A stretch of 7,493 nt of DNA from Desulfobulbaceae bacterium (GTDB lineage Bacteria > Desulfobacterota > Desulfobulbia > Desulfobulbales > UBA5123), in contig JAOUHH010000137.1 in NCBI GenBank assembly GCA_029865195.1, positions 1-7,493 of the forward strand, read 5' to 3'. The first letter of the stretch is position 1. Each line of letters begins with the position of its first letter. Positions 1 through 6,665 of this stretch are shown piece after piece. The notes beneath the pieces were generated by a model, which was given only the letters and a program-made list of their open reading frames with translations, searched no databases and was not told where the DNA came from. The position numbers and the translations under genes were made by a program.

Positions 1-2
1 CC

Positions 3-503
3 CTCTTCGCCCTCGCCCTTGTCTCCGACGCCCTGGACGGCTATCTGGCCCGCCGCCTTTGCCAAACCTCGGAGCTAGGCGCCAGGCTCGACAGCTGGGG
101 CGACTGCGCGGTCTACTGCGCCACCCCGCCGGCGGTCTGGTGGCTCTGGCCGGAGATCGTCCGCGCCGAGGCGCCCTTCGTCACCCTCGCCTGCCTCGCC
201 TTTGCCCTGCCCATCGCCATCGGCTTCGGCAAGTACCGGCGCCTGACCAGCTACCACACCCTGGGCGCCAAGATCGCCGCGGTGCTGCTGGCGATCACCA
301 CCCCGCTGCTCCTGCTGGGCGGACCGGCCTGGCCCTTCCGGCTGGCGGTGCTGGTGCTGCTGGCGGCCGAGATCGAGGAGATCGCCATCACCTTCACCCT
401 GCCGGCATGGCGCAGCGATATCCGCTCGTTTTGGCATGCCCGCCAGGACCTTGCCAACAAACCCAACCGGGGAGAGAGAGCCGACCATGAACCCGAGAGA
501 TGA
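3..503 (+). CDS. CDP-alcohol phosphatidyltransferase family protein (5' end outside window)
   Basis: Integral membrane enzyme that transfers a phosphatidyl (CDP-linked) group onto an alcohol in phospholipid synthesis; the exact acceptor cannot be read from sequence. The visible 166 residues are open from the left edge, so the start codon and first membrane segment(s) are missing. The family motif D-x2-D-G-x2-A-R-x8-G-x3-D-x3-D is complete near the left edge (bases 27-104: DALDG, LARR, then GARLDSWGD), so all metal- and substrate-binding aspartates are present. After it come about four hydrophobic segments (around bases 105-150, 175-225, 265-320 and 340-400), then a polar tail. The stop TGA at 501-503 lies inside the next gene, which starts at 487; this 17-nt overlap suggests translational coupling. 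PgsA, cardiolipin synthase and PssA-like activities are all possible. The family is sure, the substrate is not. Confidence 0.88.
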   Translation, partial: LFALALVSDALDGYLARRLCQTSELGARLDSWGDCAVYCATPPAVWWLWPEIVRAEAPFVTLACLAFALPIAIGFGKYRRLTSYHTLGAKIAAVLLAITTPLLLLGGPAWPFRLAVLVLLAAEIEEIAITFTLPAWRSDIRSFWHARQDLANKPNRGERADHEPER

Positions 504-993
504 AGAAGTAGCCATCGTCGATGCGAACAACCGCGTCACCGGCAGCGCCCCGCGCCACGAGATGCGCGCCCGGGGGCTGATCCACCGGGCGACCTATATC
601 CTGGTTTTCAACCGCAGGGGGGAGCTTTTTGTCCAGGAACGGACCAAGAGCAAGGACATCTATCCCGGCTACTTCGACGTCGCCACCGGCGGGGTGGTGC
701 TGGCCGGGGAGTCATACGAGGAATCGGCGGCGCGGGAGCTGGCCGAGGAGATCGGCGCCGAAGGGGTGGCGCTGCAGGGGTGTTTCGACTTTTATCATCA
801 GGATGCGGGCAACAAGGTGTGGGGGCGGCTCTTCACCTGCGTCTACGACGGCCCGATCACCCTGCAGGCGGCCGAGGTGGCGGACGGCTTCTTCATGGCC
901 GTGGACGAGGTGCTGAAGATGGCCGACTCCCGCCCCTTCACCCCCGACGGGCTGCTGGTGCTGCGCCGCCACCTCGCCGAGCGCGACGGCTGA
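487..993 (+). CDS. Nudix hydrolase, YfcD-like
   Basis: A 168-residue soluble Nudix protein that presumably hydrolyses a nucleoside-diphosphate-linked compound with Mg2+. The Nudix box G-x5-E-x7-REUxEExG is complete at residues 69-91 (G69, E75, R83, E84, E87, E88, G90). Surrounding sequence (MRARGLIHRATYILVFN at 26-42, FVQERT at 48-53, KDIYPG at 56-61, VWGRLFTC at 111-118, FTPDGL at 151-156) matches, from memory, the layout of E. coli YfcD, a group resembling type 1 isopentenyl-diphosphate isomerase. I chose ATG 487 because GGGGAGAG (469-476) is a fitting ribosome binding site and homology begins there. An in-frame ATG at 436 would add 17 unconserved residues inside the upstream gene. It overlaps the phosphatidyltransferase gene by 17 nt and ends 13 nt from the convergent pentapeptide gene. 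The physiological substrate is unknown; true IPP isomerase is less likely. Confidence 0.92.
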   Translation: MNPRDEEVAIVDANNRVTGSAPRHEMRARGLIHRATYILVFNRRGELFVQERTKSKDIYPGYFDVATGGVVLAGESYEESAARELAEEIGAEGVALQGCFDFYHQDAGNKVWGRLFTCVYDGPITLQAAEVADGFFMAVDEVLKMADSRPFTPDGLLVLRRHLAERDG

Positions 994-1006
994 GAATGAA
1001 CGGGGC

Positions 1007-2239
1007 TTACTTCCTGGCCCCCTCCATCTTCGCCCCCTGCAGGTCCGCGCCGGTAAGCTCGGCGCCGTCGAGCAGGGCCTCCTCCAGATTGGCATCGCGG
1101 AGGATGGCGTTGGTGAGGTCCGCCTTGTAGAAATCGGCGCCCTCGAGGTCGGCGCCGGTGAGGTTCGCCCCCACGCATTTCGCGCCCTTGAAGTTCGCGC
1201 CCTCAAGGTTGGCGCCGGCGAGGTTGGCGCCCGAGAGATCGGCCCGTTCAAGGATCACCTTTTTGAGCTTGGCGCCGCTCAGATCAACCCCGCTCAGGTT
1301 GCACTCCACGCAGCGGCTGGTGGCGAGCAGGGTGGCGAGATTGGCCTGCGGGTCCTTGACCACCGGCGGGGCGGCGGACGCGATCGCTTCCTCGGCCTTG
1401 TCAACCGGGGGGGCGGCCACCGGCGCCAGGGGCTCCTCGACAATCGGCGCGGCAGCGATTTCGGGGGCCGCGACCGGGGCCTCAACCGGGGCAGCAGCCG
1501 CCGGGGCCGCCACCTTTTCAGGGCTCATCACCGCCAGCAGATGCTCGGCCGAGCCAGGGGCCGGGGGCGTTTGTTGCGGGGCTTCCGGCGCGGCAACGAC
1601 CGGTACCTGCACCGGCGCGACCGCTTCCGCCGCCGGGACGACCGGGGCCGCAGCCACCGGGGCCAAGTGCTCCTCGATAATCGGGGCGGCCGGGGCCGCA
1701 ACGACTGCCGCCGCCTTTTCAGGGCTCATCACCGCCTGCAACCGCTCGGCCGAGCCGGCAGTCGGGACCGGGACCTCCGGGGCCGCCGCTGCCGCCGACG
1801 CCTCCTTCTCCAGCTCGGTTCCCTTCAGGTAGGCGGCATCGAAGGTCGCCGCCTTCAGATTGGCGTCGGCCAATTCCGCCCGGTACATATCGGCGCCGTC
1901 CAGCTTGCTGCCGGCGAGGTTGGCCTCTTTGAAATTGGCGCCGGCGAAGTCGCACATCCGCAGGTTGGCGCCGGCCAGGTTGGCCCGGTAGAGATCGGCG
2001 CCGTCCAGCAGCGCCATCTGCAGGTTGGCCCCGGCCAGATTGGCGTACTGCAGGTTGGCGCCGGTGAGGTTGGCGTTGCGCAAATCGGCGTTGATCAGAT
2101 TGGCATGGGAGAGATCGCAGTTGACGCAGTTGTTGATGTCGCGCAGCTTGTCAAGATCGGCCTGATTGAAGGCCGAAGCCGTTCCGGTCGCCAACACAAA
2201 GCAATTGACCAAAGAGATGGCCGCCAGTATTCTTTTCAT
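1007..2239 (-). CDS. Exported bipartite pentapeptide-repeat protein with Ala/Pro-rich linker
   Basis: A 410-residue protein of unknown function. Residues 1-23 form a typical Sec signal peptide (MKR, hydrophobic core, ASA before F24), so it should be exported to the periplasm or beyond. Two pentapeptide-repeat domains (A-[NDE]-L-x-x pattern, right-handed quadrilateral beta-helix) lie at about 40-143 and 312-408. Each starts just after a CxxC pair (C38/C41 and C310/C313) in the setting L-x5-CVxC[DN]LS. Between them, residues about 145-300 are Ala/Pro/Val/Glu-rich, low-complexity, probably disordered, and contain a duplicated block GSAExLxAVMSPEK (162-175, 229-242). Start ATG 2237-2239 is preceded by GAAGGA at suitable spacing. 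It is convergent with the Nudix gene and divergent from the antiporter gene. CxxC-led pentapeptide domains are, to my recollection, common in bacteria; the two-domain-plus-linker form may be less so. The cysteines could form disulfides after export; no heme motif (CxxCH) is present. Confidence 0.9.
   Translation of the reverse strand: MKRILAAISLVNCFVLATGTASAFNQADLDKLRDINNCVNCDLSHANLINADLRNANLTGANLQYANLAGANLQMALLDGADLYRANLAGANLRMCDFAGANFKEANLAGSKLDGADMYRAELADANLKAATFDAAYLKGTELEKEASAAAAAPEVPVPTAGSAERLQAVMSPEKAAAVVAAPAAPIIEEHLAPVAAAPVVPAAEAVAPVQVPVVAAPEAPQQTPPAPGSAEHLLAVMSPEKVAAPAAAAPVEAPVAAPEIAAAPIVEEPLAPVAAPPVDKAEEAIASAAPPVVKDPQANLATLLATSRCVECNLSGVDLSGAKLKKVILERADLSGANLAGANLEGANFKGAKCVGANLTGADLEGADFYKADLTNAILRDANLEEALLDGAELTGADLQGAKMEGARK
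1016..1306 (-). repeat. C-terminal pentapeptide repeat array (15-bp period)
   Basis: About nineteen tandem five-residue units (residues 312-408), with a more acidic and lysine-bearing surface than the first array. C355 sits in an otherwise regular unit (GAKCV). The protein ends two residues after the array. Confidence 0.9.
1514..1756 (-). repeat. Direct duplication within the linker (two 42-bp copies, 201 bp apart)
   Basis: Bases 1514-1555 and 1715-1756 agree at 38 of 42 positions, both encoding GSAExLxAVMSPEK (residues 229-242 and 162-175). A second pair, I[IV]EExLAPVAA at residues 187-197 and 266-276, lies further along, 79 residues apart. The duplicated unit is therefore about 67 residues, with roughly 12 residues gained or lost since. 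Confidence 0.85.
1811..2122 (-). repeat. N-terminal pentapeptide repeat array (15-bp period)
   Basis: About twenty tandem five-residue units (residues 40-143), seen on the + strand as repeated ttggcgccggc-like blocks every 15 bases. The centre residue is mostly Leu or Phe and the preceding residue mostly Asn, Asp or Glu. C96 interrupts the pattern (RMCDF). Confidence 0.9.
2171..2239 (-). other. Signal peptide of the pentapeptide protein
   Basis: This codes for residues 1-23: positively charged start (MKR), hydrophobic core (residues 4-18) and an ASA motif immediately before F24, fitting signal peptidase I. There is no lipobox cysteine at +1; C13 lies inside the core. Confidence 0.8.
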
Positions 2240-2257
2240 GGCTTGCGTGTCCTTCAG

Positions 2258-2270
2258 GATAAGATTTATG
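2258..2270. promoter_or_regulatory. Candidate operator dyad, copy 1
   Basis: GATAA-GAT-TTATG: four inner base pairs of perfect dyad symmetry around GAT, with the outermost pair mismatched. It lies inside a 22-bp block (2255-2276) that matches 2315-2336 at 18 of 22 positions. It is downstream of the predicted start of the minus-strand transcript, in the leader. The binding protein is unknown. Confidence 0.4.
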
Positions 2271-2304
2271 TAGGGAGCCGCGCGGTGCCGCCCGGCTTCA
2301 TCTG

Positions 2305-2332
2305 ATTACAACGGCAGGACAAGATTTGTCAA
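2305..2332 (-). promoter_or_regulatory. Predicted sigma70-type promoter of the pentapeptide gene
   Basis: Read on the minus strand: TTGACA (2332-2327, perfect -35), a 16-bp spacer, TGTAAT (2310-2305, 5 of 6 to the -10 consensus). Transcription would start near 2298, giving a leader of about 59 nt before the ATG at 2239. The -35 box overlaps the second dyad site (2318-2330). The promoter is predicted from sequence only. Confidence 0.65.
2318..2330. promoter_or_regulatory. Candidate operator dyad, copy 2
   Basis: GACAA-GAT-TTGTC: perfect five-base-pair arms around the same GAT centre as copy 1 and exactly 60 bp from it. It covers the -35 box of the minus-strand promoter, so a bound protein would be expected to block it. 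It could also affect transcription of the antiporter operon on the other side. Confidence 0.45.
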
Positions 2333-2385
2333 GGGAAGAGCGGCCGCGACGCCGCACTCCCCATCACCCCTTCGCCAAAGACACC

Positions 2386-4182
2386 ATGGAACCGATCGCC
2401 CTCCAAACCGTGACCGGCGCCCTCACCCTGGGCGCCGCCTCCTCCGTGCTCGCCCGCCGCTTCCGGATGCCGGCGGTGCTCTTTTATCTGCTCAGCGGGC
2501 TGGCGGCCGGCCCCATCGGCCTCGGCCTGCTGCAGGTGGACTCTTTGGGCACCGGCCTGCTGACCCTGGTAGAGATCGCGGTGGCGATCATCCTCTTCGA
2601 AGGGGGCCTGTCACTTTCTTCACACCATTTTTTCAGCGAATCGGACGCCATCCGCCGCATCCTGATCATCACCATCCCCCTCACCGGCGGCGGCGCCGCC
2701 GCCCTCAGCCACTACCTGCTCGATCTTCCCTGGCCCTTTGCCATCTTTTTCGGGGCGATCATCGTCGTCACCGGCCCCACCGTGATCGGCTCCCTGCTCA
2801 AGAACATCAACCTCTCACGCCGACTGGAGATCCTGCTCAACTGGGAATCGATCTGGGGGGATGTCCTCGGCGTCCTCCTCAGCGCCGTGGCCCTGGAGAT
2901 GATCCTGCTCCACGACAGCGGCGGCATGGGCCACATGGCGTTCAACTTCGCCCTCCGCCTGGGCGGCGGCACCCTGTTGGGCGCCATCTGCGGCTACCTG
3001 CTGGCCAGGGTCATCCTCCCCTGGGTCGACCGGCTGCGCGACCCGGCCCTGCCCGGTCTGGTGGCGGTGGCGGCGGCCCTGGCCACCTTCGCCCTCGCCA
3101 ACCTGCTGCTGGAATCCTCCGGCCCCCTGGCGGCGGCGGTGGCCGGCTTCACCCTTTCCACCCTGGCCCCGGACATCCTCCACGAGCTCCGCCATTTCAA
3201 GGAACAGCTCTCCACCCTCTTCATCGCCACCCTCTTCGTCCTCCTCTCGGCCTACCTCAACCCCATGGCCGCCGCCGACGACTGGCCACGGATGCTGCTG
3301 ATCGCCCTGGTGCTGGGGGCGCTGGTCCGCCCGCTGGCCATCTGCCTTGCCCTGCTCGGCACCAAGGTCCGCTGGCCGGAACGGCTGTTCATCGGCTTCA
3401 TCGGCCCCCGCGGCATCATCGCCCTGGCCACCGTCGCCTACGCCTCGCTCCTCATCCAGGGGCATGAACGGGAAACCCGCCTGCTCCTCAACCTCACCTT
3501 CGCGATCATCTTCTTCTCCGGTCTCTCCGCCACCGTTCTCTGCCGGCCGTTGGCCCGGCTGCTCAAGGTGCAGGTGCCGGTCTCCGGCTCCGGCCTCCTC
3601 ATCGCCGGGGTCAACGCCCTGAGCTCCGGGATCGCCCGTTTCGCCCAGCAGTATGTGCCGGTGGTGGTCCTGGACGGCAAGACCACCGCCTGCTCCATCG
3701 CCTCCATCCTCGGCCACCGCACCTCCTGCGTCGACATCCTCGACAGCGAGATCTACGCCGAGGCCGCCGAGGAAGGCTTCGGCCGGTTACTGATCGTCAC
3801 CGGCGGCGAGGCGATGAACGAACTGATCGCCCAGAAAGCCGCCATCCACCTCCCGCCGGACGAGATCTACCGGGTGACCACCGGCAGCGACGACGAATCG
3901 CTGATCCAGCCCACCTCGTATGCCACCCGGATCGCCTTTGCCGACGAGTTCCAGTCACGGGAGATCATCCGGCGTCTGGAAACCGGCGCGGCCCGGCTCG
4001 AACTGCTGCCGCCGCCCCTGCCGCCGGACGCAGCGATCATCCCGCTCATCGAGGTGGTGGACAACGGCAAGGGCTTGTGCATCGTGGCCCCCGACCGGCC
4101 GCCTGCGGCCGGCAACCCGGTTCTCTGTCTCGTTCCCGGCGCGGCGGCCATCGCCGCCGACGAACGGCTGCCGACCGCCTAA
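2386..4182 (+). CDS. CPA1-family Na+(K+)/H+ antiporter with TrkA/RCK-like C-terminal domain
   Basis: Inner-membrane cation/proton exchanger of 598 residues, likely exporting Na+ or K+ against H+. Residues 1-395 hold about 12 hydrophobic helices with CPA1/NhaP signatures: FEGGL (71-75), VTGPTV (128-133), NWESIWGDVLG (152-162) with candidate ion-binding D159, and GPRGIIALA (340-348). Residue 158 is Gly where many CPA1 proteins have Asn of the N-D pair. Residues 402-598 resemble a soluble TrkA-N/RCK fold (GLLIAGVNA, VVVLD ending in D430, then a TrkA-C-like end), but the glycine-rich nucleotide loop is degenerate. I chose ATG 2386 because the hydrophobic start follows directly; the ribosome binding site there is weak. 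A TTG at 2326, preceded by AGGA, would add 20 charged residues and overlap the dyad. It is the first gene of a four-gene operon. Ion specificity cannot be read. Confidence 0.9.
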   Translation: MEPIALQTVTGALTLGAASSVLARRFRMPAVLFYLLSGLAAGPIGLGLLQVDSLGTGLLTLVEIAVAIILFEGGLSLSSHHFFSESDAIRRILIITIPLTGGGAAALSHYLLDLPWPFAIFFGAIIVVTGPTVIGSLLKNINLSRRLEILLNWESIWGDVLGVLLSAVALEMILLHDSGGMGHMAFNFALRLGGGTLLGAICGYLLARVILPWVDRLRDPALPGLVAVAAALATFALANLLLESSGPLAAAVAGFTLSTLAPDILHELRHFKEQLSTLFIATLFVLLSAYLNPMAAADDWPRMLLIALVLGALVRPLAICLALLGTKVRWPERLFIGFIGPRGIIALATVAYASLLIQGHERETRLLLNLTFAIIFFSGLSATVLCRPLARLLKVQVPVSGSGLLIAGVNALSSGIARFAQQYVPVVVLDGKTTACSIASILGHRTSCVDILDSEIYAEAAEEGFGRLLIVTGGEAMNELIAQKAAIHLPPDEIYRVTTGSDDESLIQPTSYATRIAFADEFQSREIIRRLETGAARLELLPPPLPPDAAIIPLIEVVDNGKGLCIVAPDRPPAAGNPVLCLVPGAAAIAADERLPTA

Positions 4183-4191
4183 ACCCAAAAA

Positions 4192-4209
4192 CACCCCATA
4201 AGGAGGGTG
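4192..4209 (+). promoter_or_regulatory. Strong Shine-Dalgarno in a possible small hairpin before the nuclease gene
   Basis: AAGGAGGG (4200-4207) is a near-perfect ribosome binding site, about 9 nt before ATG 4216, and decides that start over the GTG at 4207, which lies inside the site itself. CACCC (4192-4196) could pair with GGGTG (4205-4209), holding part of the site in the stem and AAGGA in the loop. Confidence 0.55.
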
Positions 4210-4215
4210 CTTTTC

Positions 4216-5628
4216 ATGCGCATCACCTTTCACGGCGCCGCCAGGACGGTGACCGGCTCCCAGCATCTGCTCGAGGTCAACGGCAAGCGAATCCTGCTCG
4301 ACAGCGGCCTATTCCAGGGCCGCCGCAAGGAGGCGTTTGCGCGCAACCGCGAGAATTTCTGCGACGCCGCCACCATCGACGCGGTGATCCTCTCCCACGC
4401 CCATATCGACCACTCCGGCGCCGTTCCCTGCCTGGTGAAGAACGGCTTCAGCGGCGACATCTACGCCACCGCCGCCACCCGCGACCTGTGCGCGGCGATG
4501 CTGATGGACAGCGCCGCCATCCAGGAGCGCGACGTCGAATACATCAACCGCAAGCAGCGCGGCCCCGAGCACAAGATCCTCTTCGAACCGCTCTACACCA
4601 AGGAGGACGTGGTCACGACCATGGAGCAGTTCATCGGCCTCAGCTACAACCGGAGCCGACAGATCTTTCCCGGCATCCACCTGACCATGGTCGACGCCGG
4701 CCACATCCTGGGCAGCGCCAACATCATCCTCGACATCGACGACCATGACACCGGCCGGCGGCAGCGGCTGCTCTACAGCGGCGACATCGGCCGCGCCCAC
4801 ATCCCCATCATCCGCGATCCGGCCCCGCCCACCGACGGGGCGGACATCCTGATCATGGAGTCCACCTACGGCAACCAGTGCCATCCCGCCTATCAGGCCG
4901 CCGAGGACAGCCTGGCCACGATCATCAACGAAACCGCCGGCCGGGGCGGCTCCCTGCTGATCCCCGCCTTTGCGGTGGGGCGAACCCAGCAGATCGTCTA
5001 CAGCCTGCACAAGCTGTTCAAGGAAGGGCGGATTCCGCCCCTGCCGGTCTATGTCGACAGCCCCCTGGCCACCCGCGTCACCGACATCTTCCGCCTCCAC
5101 CCGGAGGCGTATGACGCCGAGACCAGAAGCTTCCTCCTCCGAGACGCCCACAACGACCCCTTCGGCTTCGAAACCCTCCGCTACACCCGAGATGTCGAGG
5201 AGTCCAAGGAGATCTCGATGCTGTCCATGCCGGCGATCATCATCAGCGCCAGCGGCATGATGGAAAACGGCCGCATCCTTCACCACCTGAAACGGCGGAT
5301 CAGCGACGAGCGCACCACCATCCTCGTCACCGGCTGGCAGGCGCCCAACACCCTGGGCCGCAAGATTGTCGAAAACATGCCGGTGGTGCCCATCCTGGGC
5401 CGGGAATACGCGCTGCGGGCGAGGGTGGAGAACCAGCCCGGCTTCAGCTGCCACGCCGATCGGCAGGAATTGCTTGACTGGGCCGGGTCCATGCGGCTAA
5501 AACCACGCCATGTCTTTCTGGTCCACGGCGAGGAGGAATCCTCCCAAAGCCTGGCCGAAGCGCTGCGGACGGAGCTGGGCTTTGCAAACGTCGAGATCCC
5601 GGAACCGCATCAAACCTTTGAATTATGA
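4216..5628 (+). CDS. CPSF-like beta-CASP metallo-beta-lactamase-fold ribonuclease
   Basis: Cytoplasmic RNA-processing nuclease of 470 residues in the YSH1/CPSF73-like group (COG1236-type; the Thermus TTHA0252 protein is the kind of relative I have in mind). All motifs of a di-zinc enzyme are visible: D29 (LLDSG), HAHIDH at 61-66, H163 (AGHILGS), D190 (YSGDIG), then beta-CASP motif A E215 (MESTYG), motif B H356 (ASGMMENGRILHH) and motif C H413 (FSCHADR). The length is usual for the bacterial group and the protein ends soon after the VHGEE segment (436-440). There is no membrane segment or signal peptide. It sits 33 nt after the antiporter gene and 32 nt before the Ca2+/Na+ antiporter gene, clearly in one transcription unit. 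Endonuclease, possibly with exonuclease activity, is the expected role; the RNA target is unknown. RNase J is less likely given the motif context. Confidence 0.93.
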   Translation: MRITFHGAARTVTGSQHLLEVNGKRILLDSGLFQGRRKEAFARNRENFCDAATIDAVILSHAHIDHSGAVPCLVKNGFSGDIYATAATRDLCAAMLMDSAAIQERDVEYINRKQRGPEHKILFEPLYTKEDVVTTMEQFIGLSYNRSRQIFPGIHLTMVDAGHILGSANIILDIDDHDTGRRQRLLYSGDIGRAHIPIIRDPAPPTDGADILIMESTYGNQCHPAYQAAEDSLATIINETAGRGGSLLIPAFAVGRTQQIVYSLHKLFKEGRIPPLPVYVDSPLATRVTDIFRLHPEAYDAETRSFLLRDAHNDPFGFETLRYTRDVEESKEISMLSMPAIIISASGMMENGRILHHLKRRISDERTTILVTGWQAPNTLGRKIVENMPVVPILGREYALRARVENQPGFSCHADRQELLDWAGSMRLKPRHVFLVHGEEESSQSLAEALRTELGFANVEIPEPHQTFEL

Positions 5629-5633
5629 GCTGA

Positions 5634-5653
5634 CGGGGAAACACCCCGGGGGA
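5634..5653 (+). promoter_or_regulatory. Short stem-loop abutting the ribosome binding site of the Ca2+/Na+ antiporter gene
   Basis: CGGGG (5634-5638), loop AAACA, CCCCG (5644-5648), followed directly by GGGGA (5649-5653), the likely ribosome binding site 7 nt before ATG 5661. There is no T-tract, so it is not a classical terminator. It could be an RNA-stability or processing element. Confidence 0.4.
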
Positions 5654-5660
5654 ACCGATA

Positions 5661-6665
5661 ATGCTGCTTGATATCCTTATGTTGGCCGGGGGCATGACCC
5701 TTCTGCTCGGCGGCGGCGAGTTGCTGGTGCGCGGCGCGTCGGCCCTGGCCAAGGCGGTGGGCGTTTCCCCCCTGATCATCGGCCTGACGGTGGTCGCCTT
5801 CGGCACCAGCGCGCCGGAGCTTGCCGTCAACATGATCGCCGCCCTCAACGGCAGCGGCGACATCTCCTTCGGCAACATCATCGGTTCCAACATCGCCAAC
5901 ATCGGCCTCATCCTTGGCGTCGCCGCCCTGATCAAGCCGCTGGAGATCCACAGCTCGGTGATCAACCGGGAACTGCCGATGATGCTGCTGGCCTCAGCGG
6001 CGGCCGCCCTCCTGGGACTTGACCGCCTGCTGCGCGACGTCCCCTCCACCTACGACCGCGCCGACGGCCTGATGCTGCTGCTGCTCTTTTGCATCTTCAT
6101 CCACTACACGGTCAGCGAGGTGCTGCGCCAACGGCGCGTCGACCCCGACGCCCTGTTCGCGGAGGCTGCGGAACTGGCCGGCGAGGATGGCAGCGAAAAG
6201 GTCGGCCGCAACCTCTTTCTCACCGTCGCCGGCCTTGCGGCGCTGATCGGCGGCGGCCGCCTGACCGTGGACGCCGCCGTCTCCCTAGCGCAGGCCTTTC
6301 AGGTACCGCAGGTGCTGATCGGCCTGACCGTGGTCGCCCTCGGCACCAGCCTGCCGGAACTTGTCACCTCGCTGGTCGCCACCTACCGGGGGCAGACCGA
6401 CATCGCGGTCGGCAACGTGATCGGCTCCAACATCTTCAACCTGCTCTTCGTGATGGGGATGAGTTCCACCACCGCCACCATTCCCATCCCCGGCAACGGA
6501 GCCCTCGACCTCCTGGTGATGACCGTTCTCTCCCTGCTGCTGCTGCCCTTCACCATCACCCATCAGCGCCGCATCGTCCGTTGGGAGGGAGCGGTCCTCC
6601 TCGGCATCTACCTCGCCTACACCGCCTGGATCACTTTTTCCATGGGCTTTGCCGGCAGGGCTTGA
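5661..6665 (+). CDS. CaCA-family calcium/sodium antiporter (YrbG-like)
   Basis: Inner-membrane exchanger of 334 residues, close to the length of E. coli YrbG, expected to export Ca2+ against Na+ (or H+). It shows the duplicated alpha-repeat architecture: alpha-1 with GLTVVAFGTSAPEL (41-54) and GNIIGSNIANIG (71-82), alpha-2 with GLTVVALGTSLPEL (221-234) and GNVIGSNIFN (251-260). The paired ion-binding glutamates are E53 and E233, with T49/S50 and T229/S230. By comparison with the archaeal NCX structure, N80 and N260 occupy the third-helix ligand positions; that mapping is from memory. About ten hydrophobic helices in two halves are separated by an acidic loop at about 155-183. ATG 5661 follows GGGGGAA (5648-5654). 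It is the third gene of the operon, with 32 nt to MarC. H+ or K+ could replace Na+ as the coupling ion. Confidence 0.95.
   Translation: MLLDILMLAGGMTLLLGGGELLVRGASALAKAVGVSPLIIGLTVVAFGTSAPELAVNMIAALNGSGDISFGNIIGSNIANIGLILGVAALIKPLEIHSSVINRELPMMLLASAAAALLGLDRLLRDVPSTYDRADGLMLLLLFCIFIHYTVSEVLRQRRVDPDALFAEAAELAGEDGSEKVGRNLFLTVAGLAALIGGGRLTVDAAVSLAQAFQVPQVLIGLTVVALGTSLPELVTSLVATYRGQTDIAVGNVIGSNIFNLLFVMGMSSTTATIPIPGNGALDLLVMTVLSLLLLPFTITHQRRIVRWEGAVLLGIYLAYTAWITFSMGFAGRA

Noticed and set aside
994..1006. A terminator between the convergent Nudix and pentapeptide genes
   Set aside because: Only 13 bases separate the stops and no GC stem with a T-tract is visible on either strand.
1007..2239. Qnr-like quinolone-resistance or gyrase-mimic function for the pentapeptide protein
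   Set aside because: It has a signal peptide, CxxC caps and a long linker, and lacks the single uninterrupted dimeric helix of Qnr/MfpA proteins; gyrase is cytoplasmic.
1158..2305. Long open frames on the + strand across the pentapeptide gene (1158-1832 and 1541-2305)
   Set aside because: They are mirror images of the repeat and Ala-rich codons of the minus-strand gene: compositionally extreme Ala/Gly/Thr or Arg/Gly peptides with no recognisable domain. The minus-strand reading gives a signal peptide and clear pentapeptide repeats.
2815..3717. 300-residue open frame on the minus strand inside the antiporter gene
   Set aside because: High GC removes stop codons from antisense frames. The peptide is Gly/Glu/Gln/Asp-rich filler with no motif, while the + strand encodes a textbook antiporter.
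4309..5454. 381-residue open frame on the minus strand inside the beta-CASP gene
   Set aside because: Same GC-driven antisense artefact: no ribosome binding site or domain recognised, and the + strand frame holds every catalytic motif of the nuclease.
5776..6375. DNA-level similarity between two parts of the Ca2+/Na+ antiporter gene
   Set aside because: This is the ancient internal duplication (alpha-1/alpha-2) of the CaCA family, not a new repeat.
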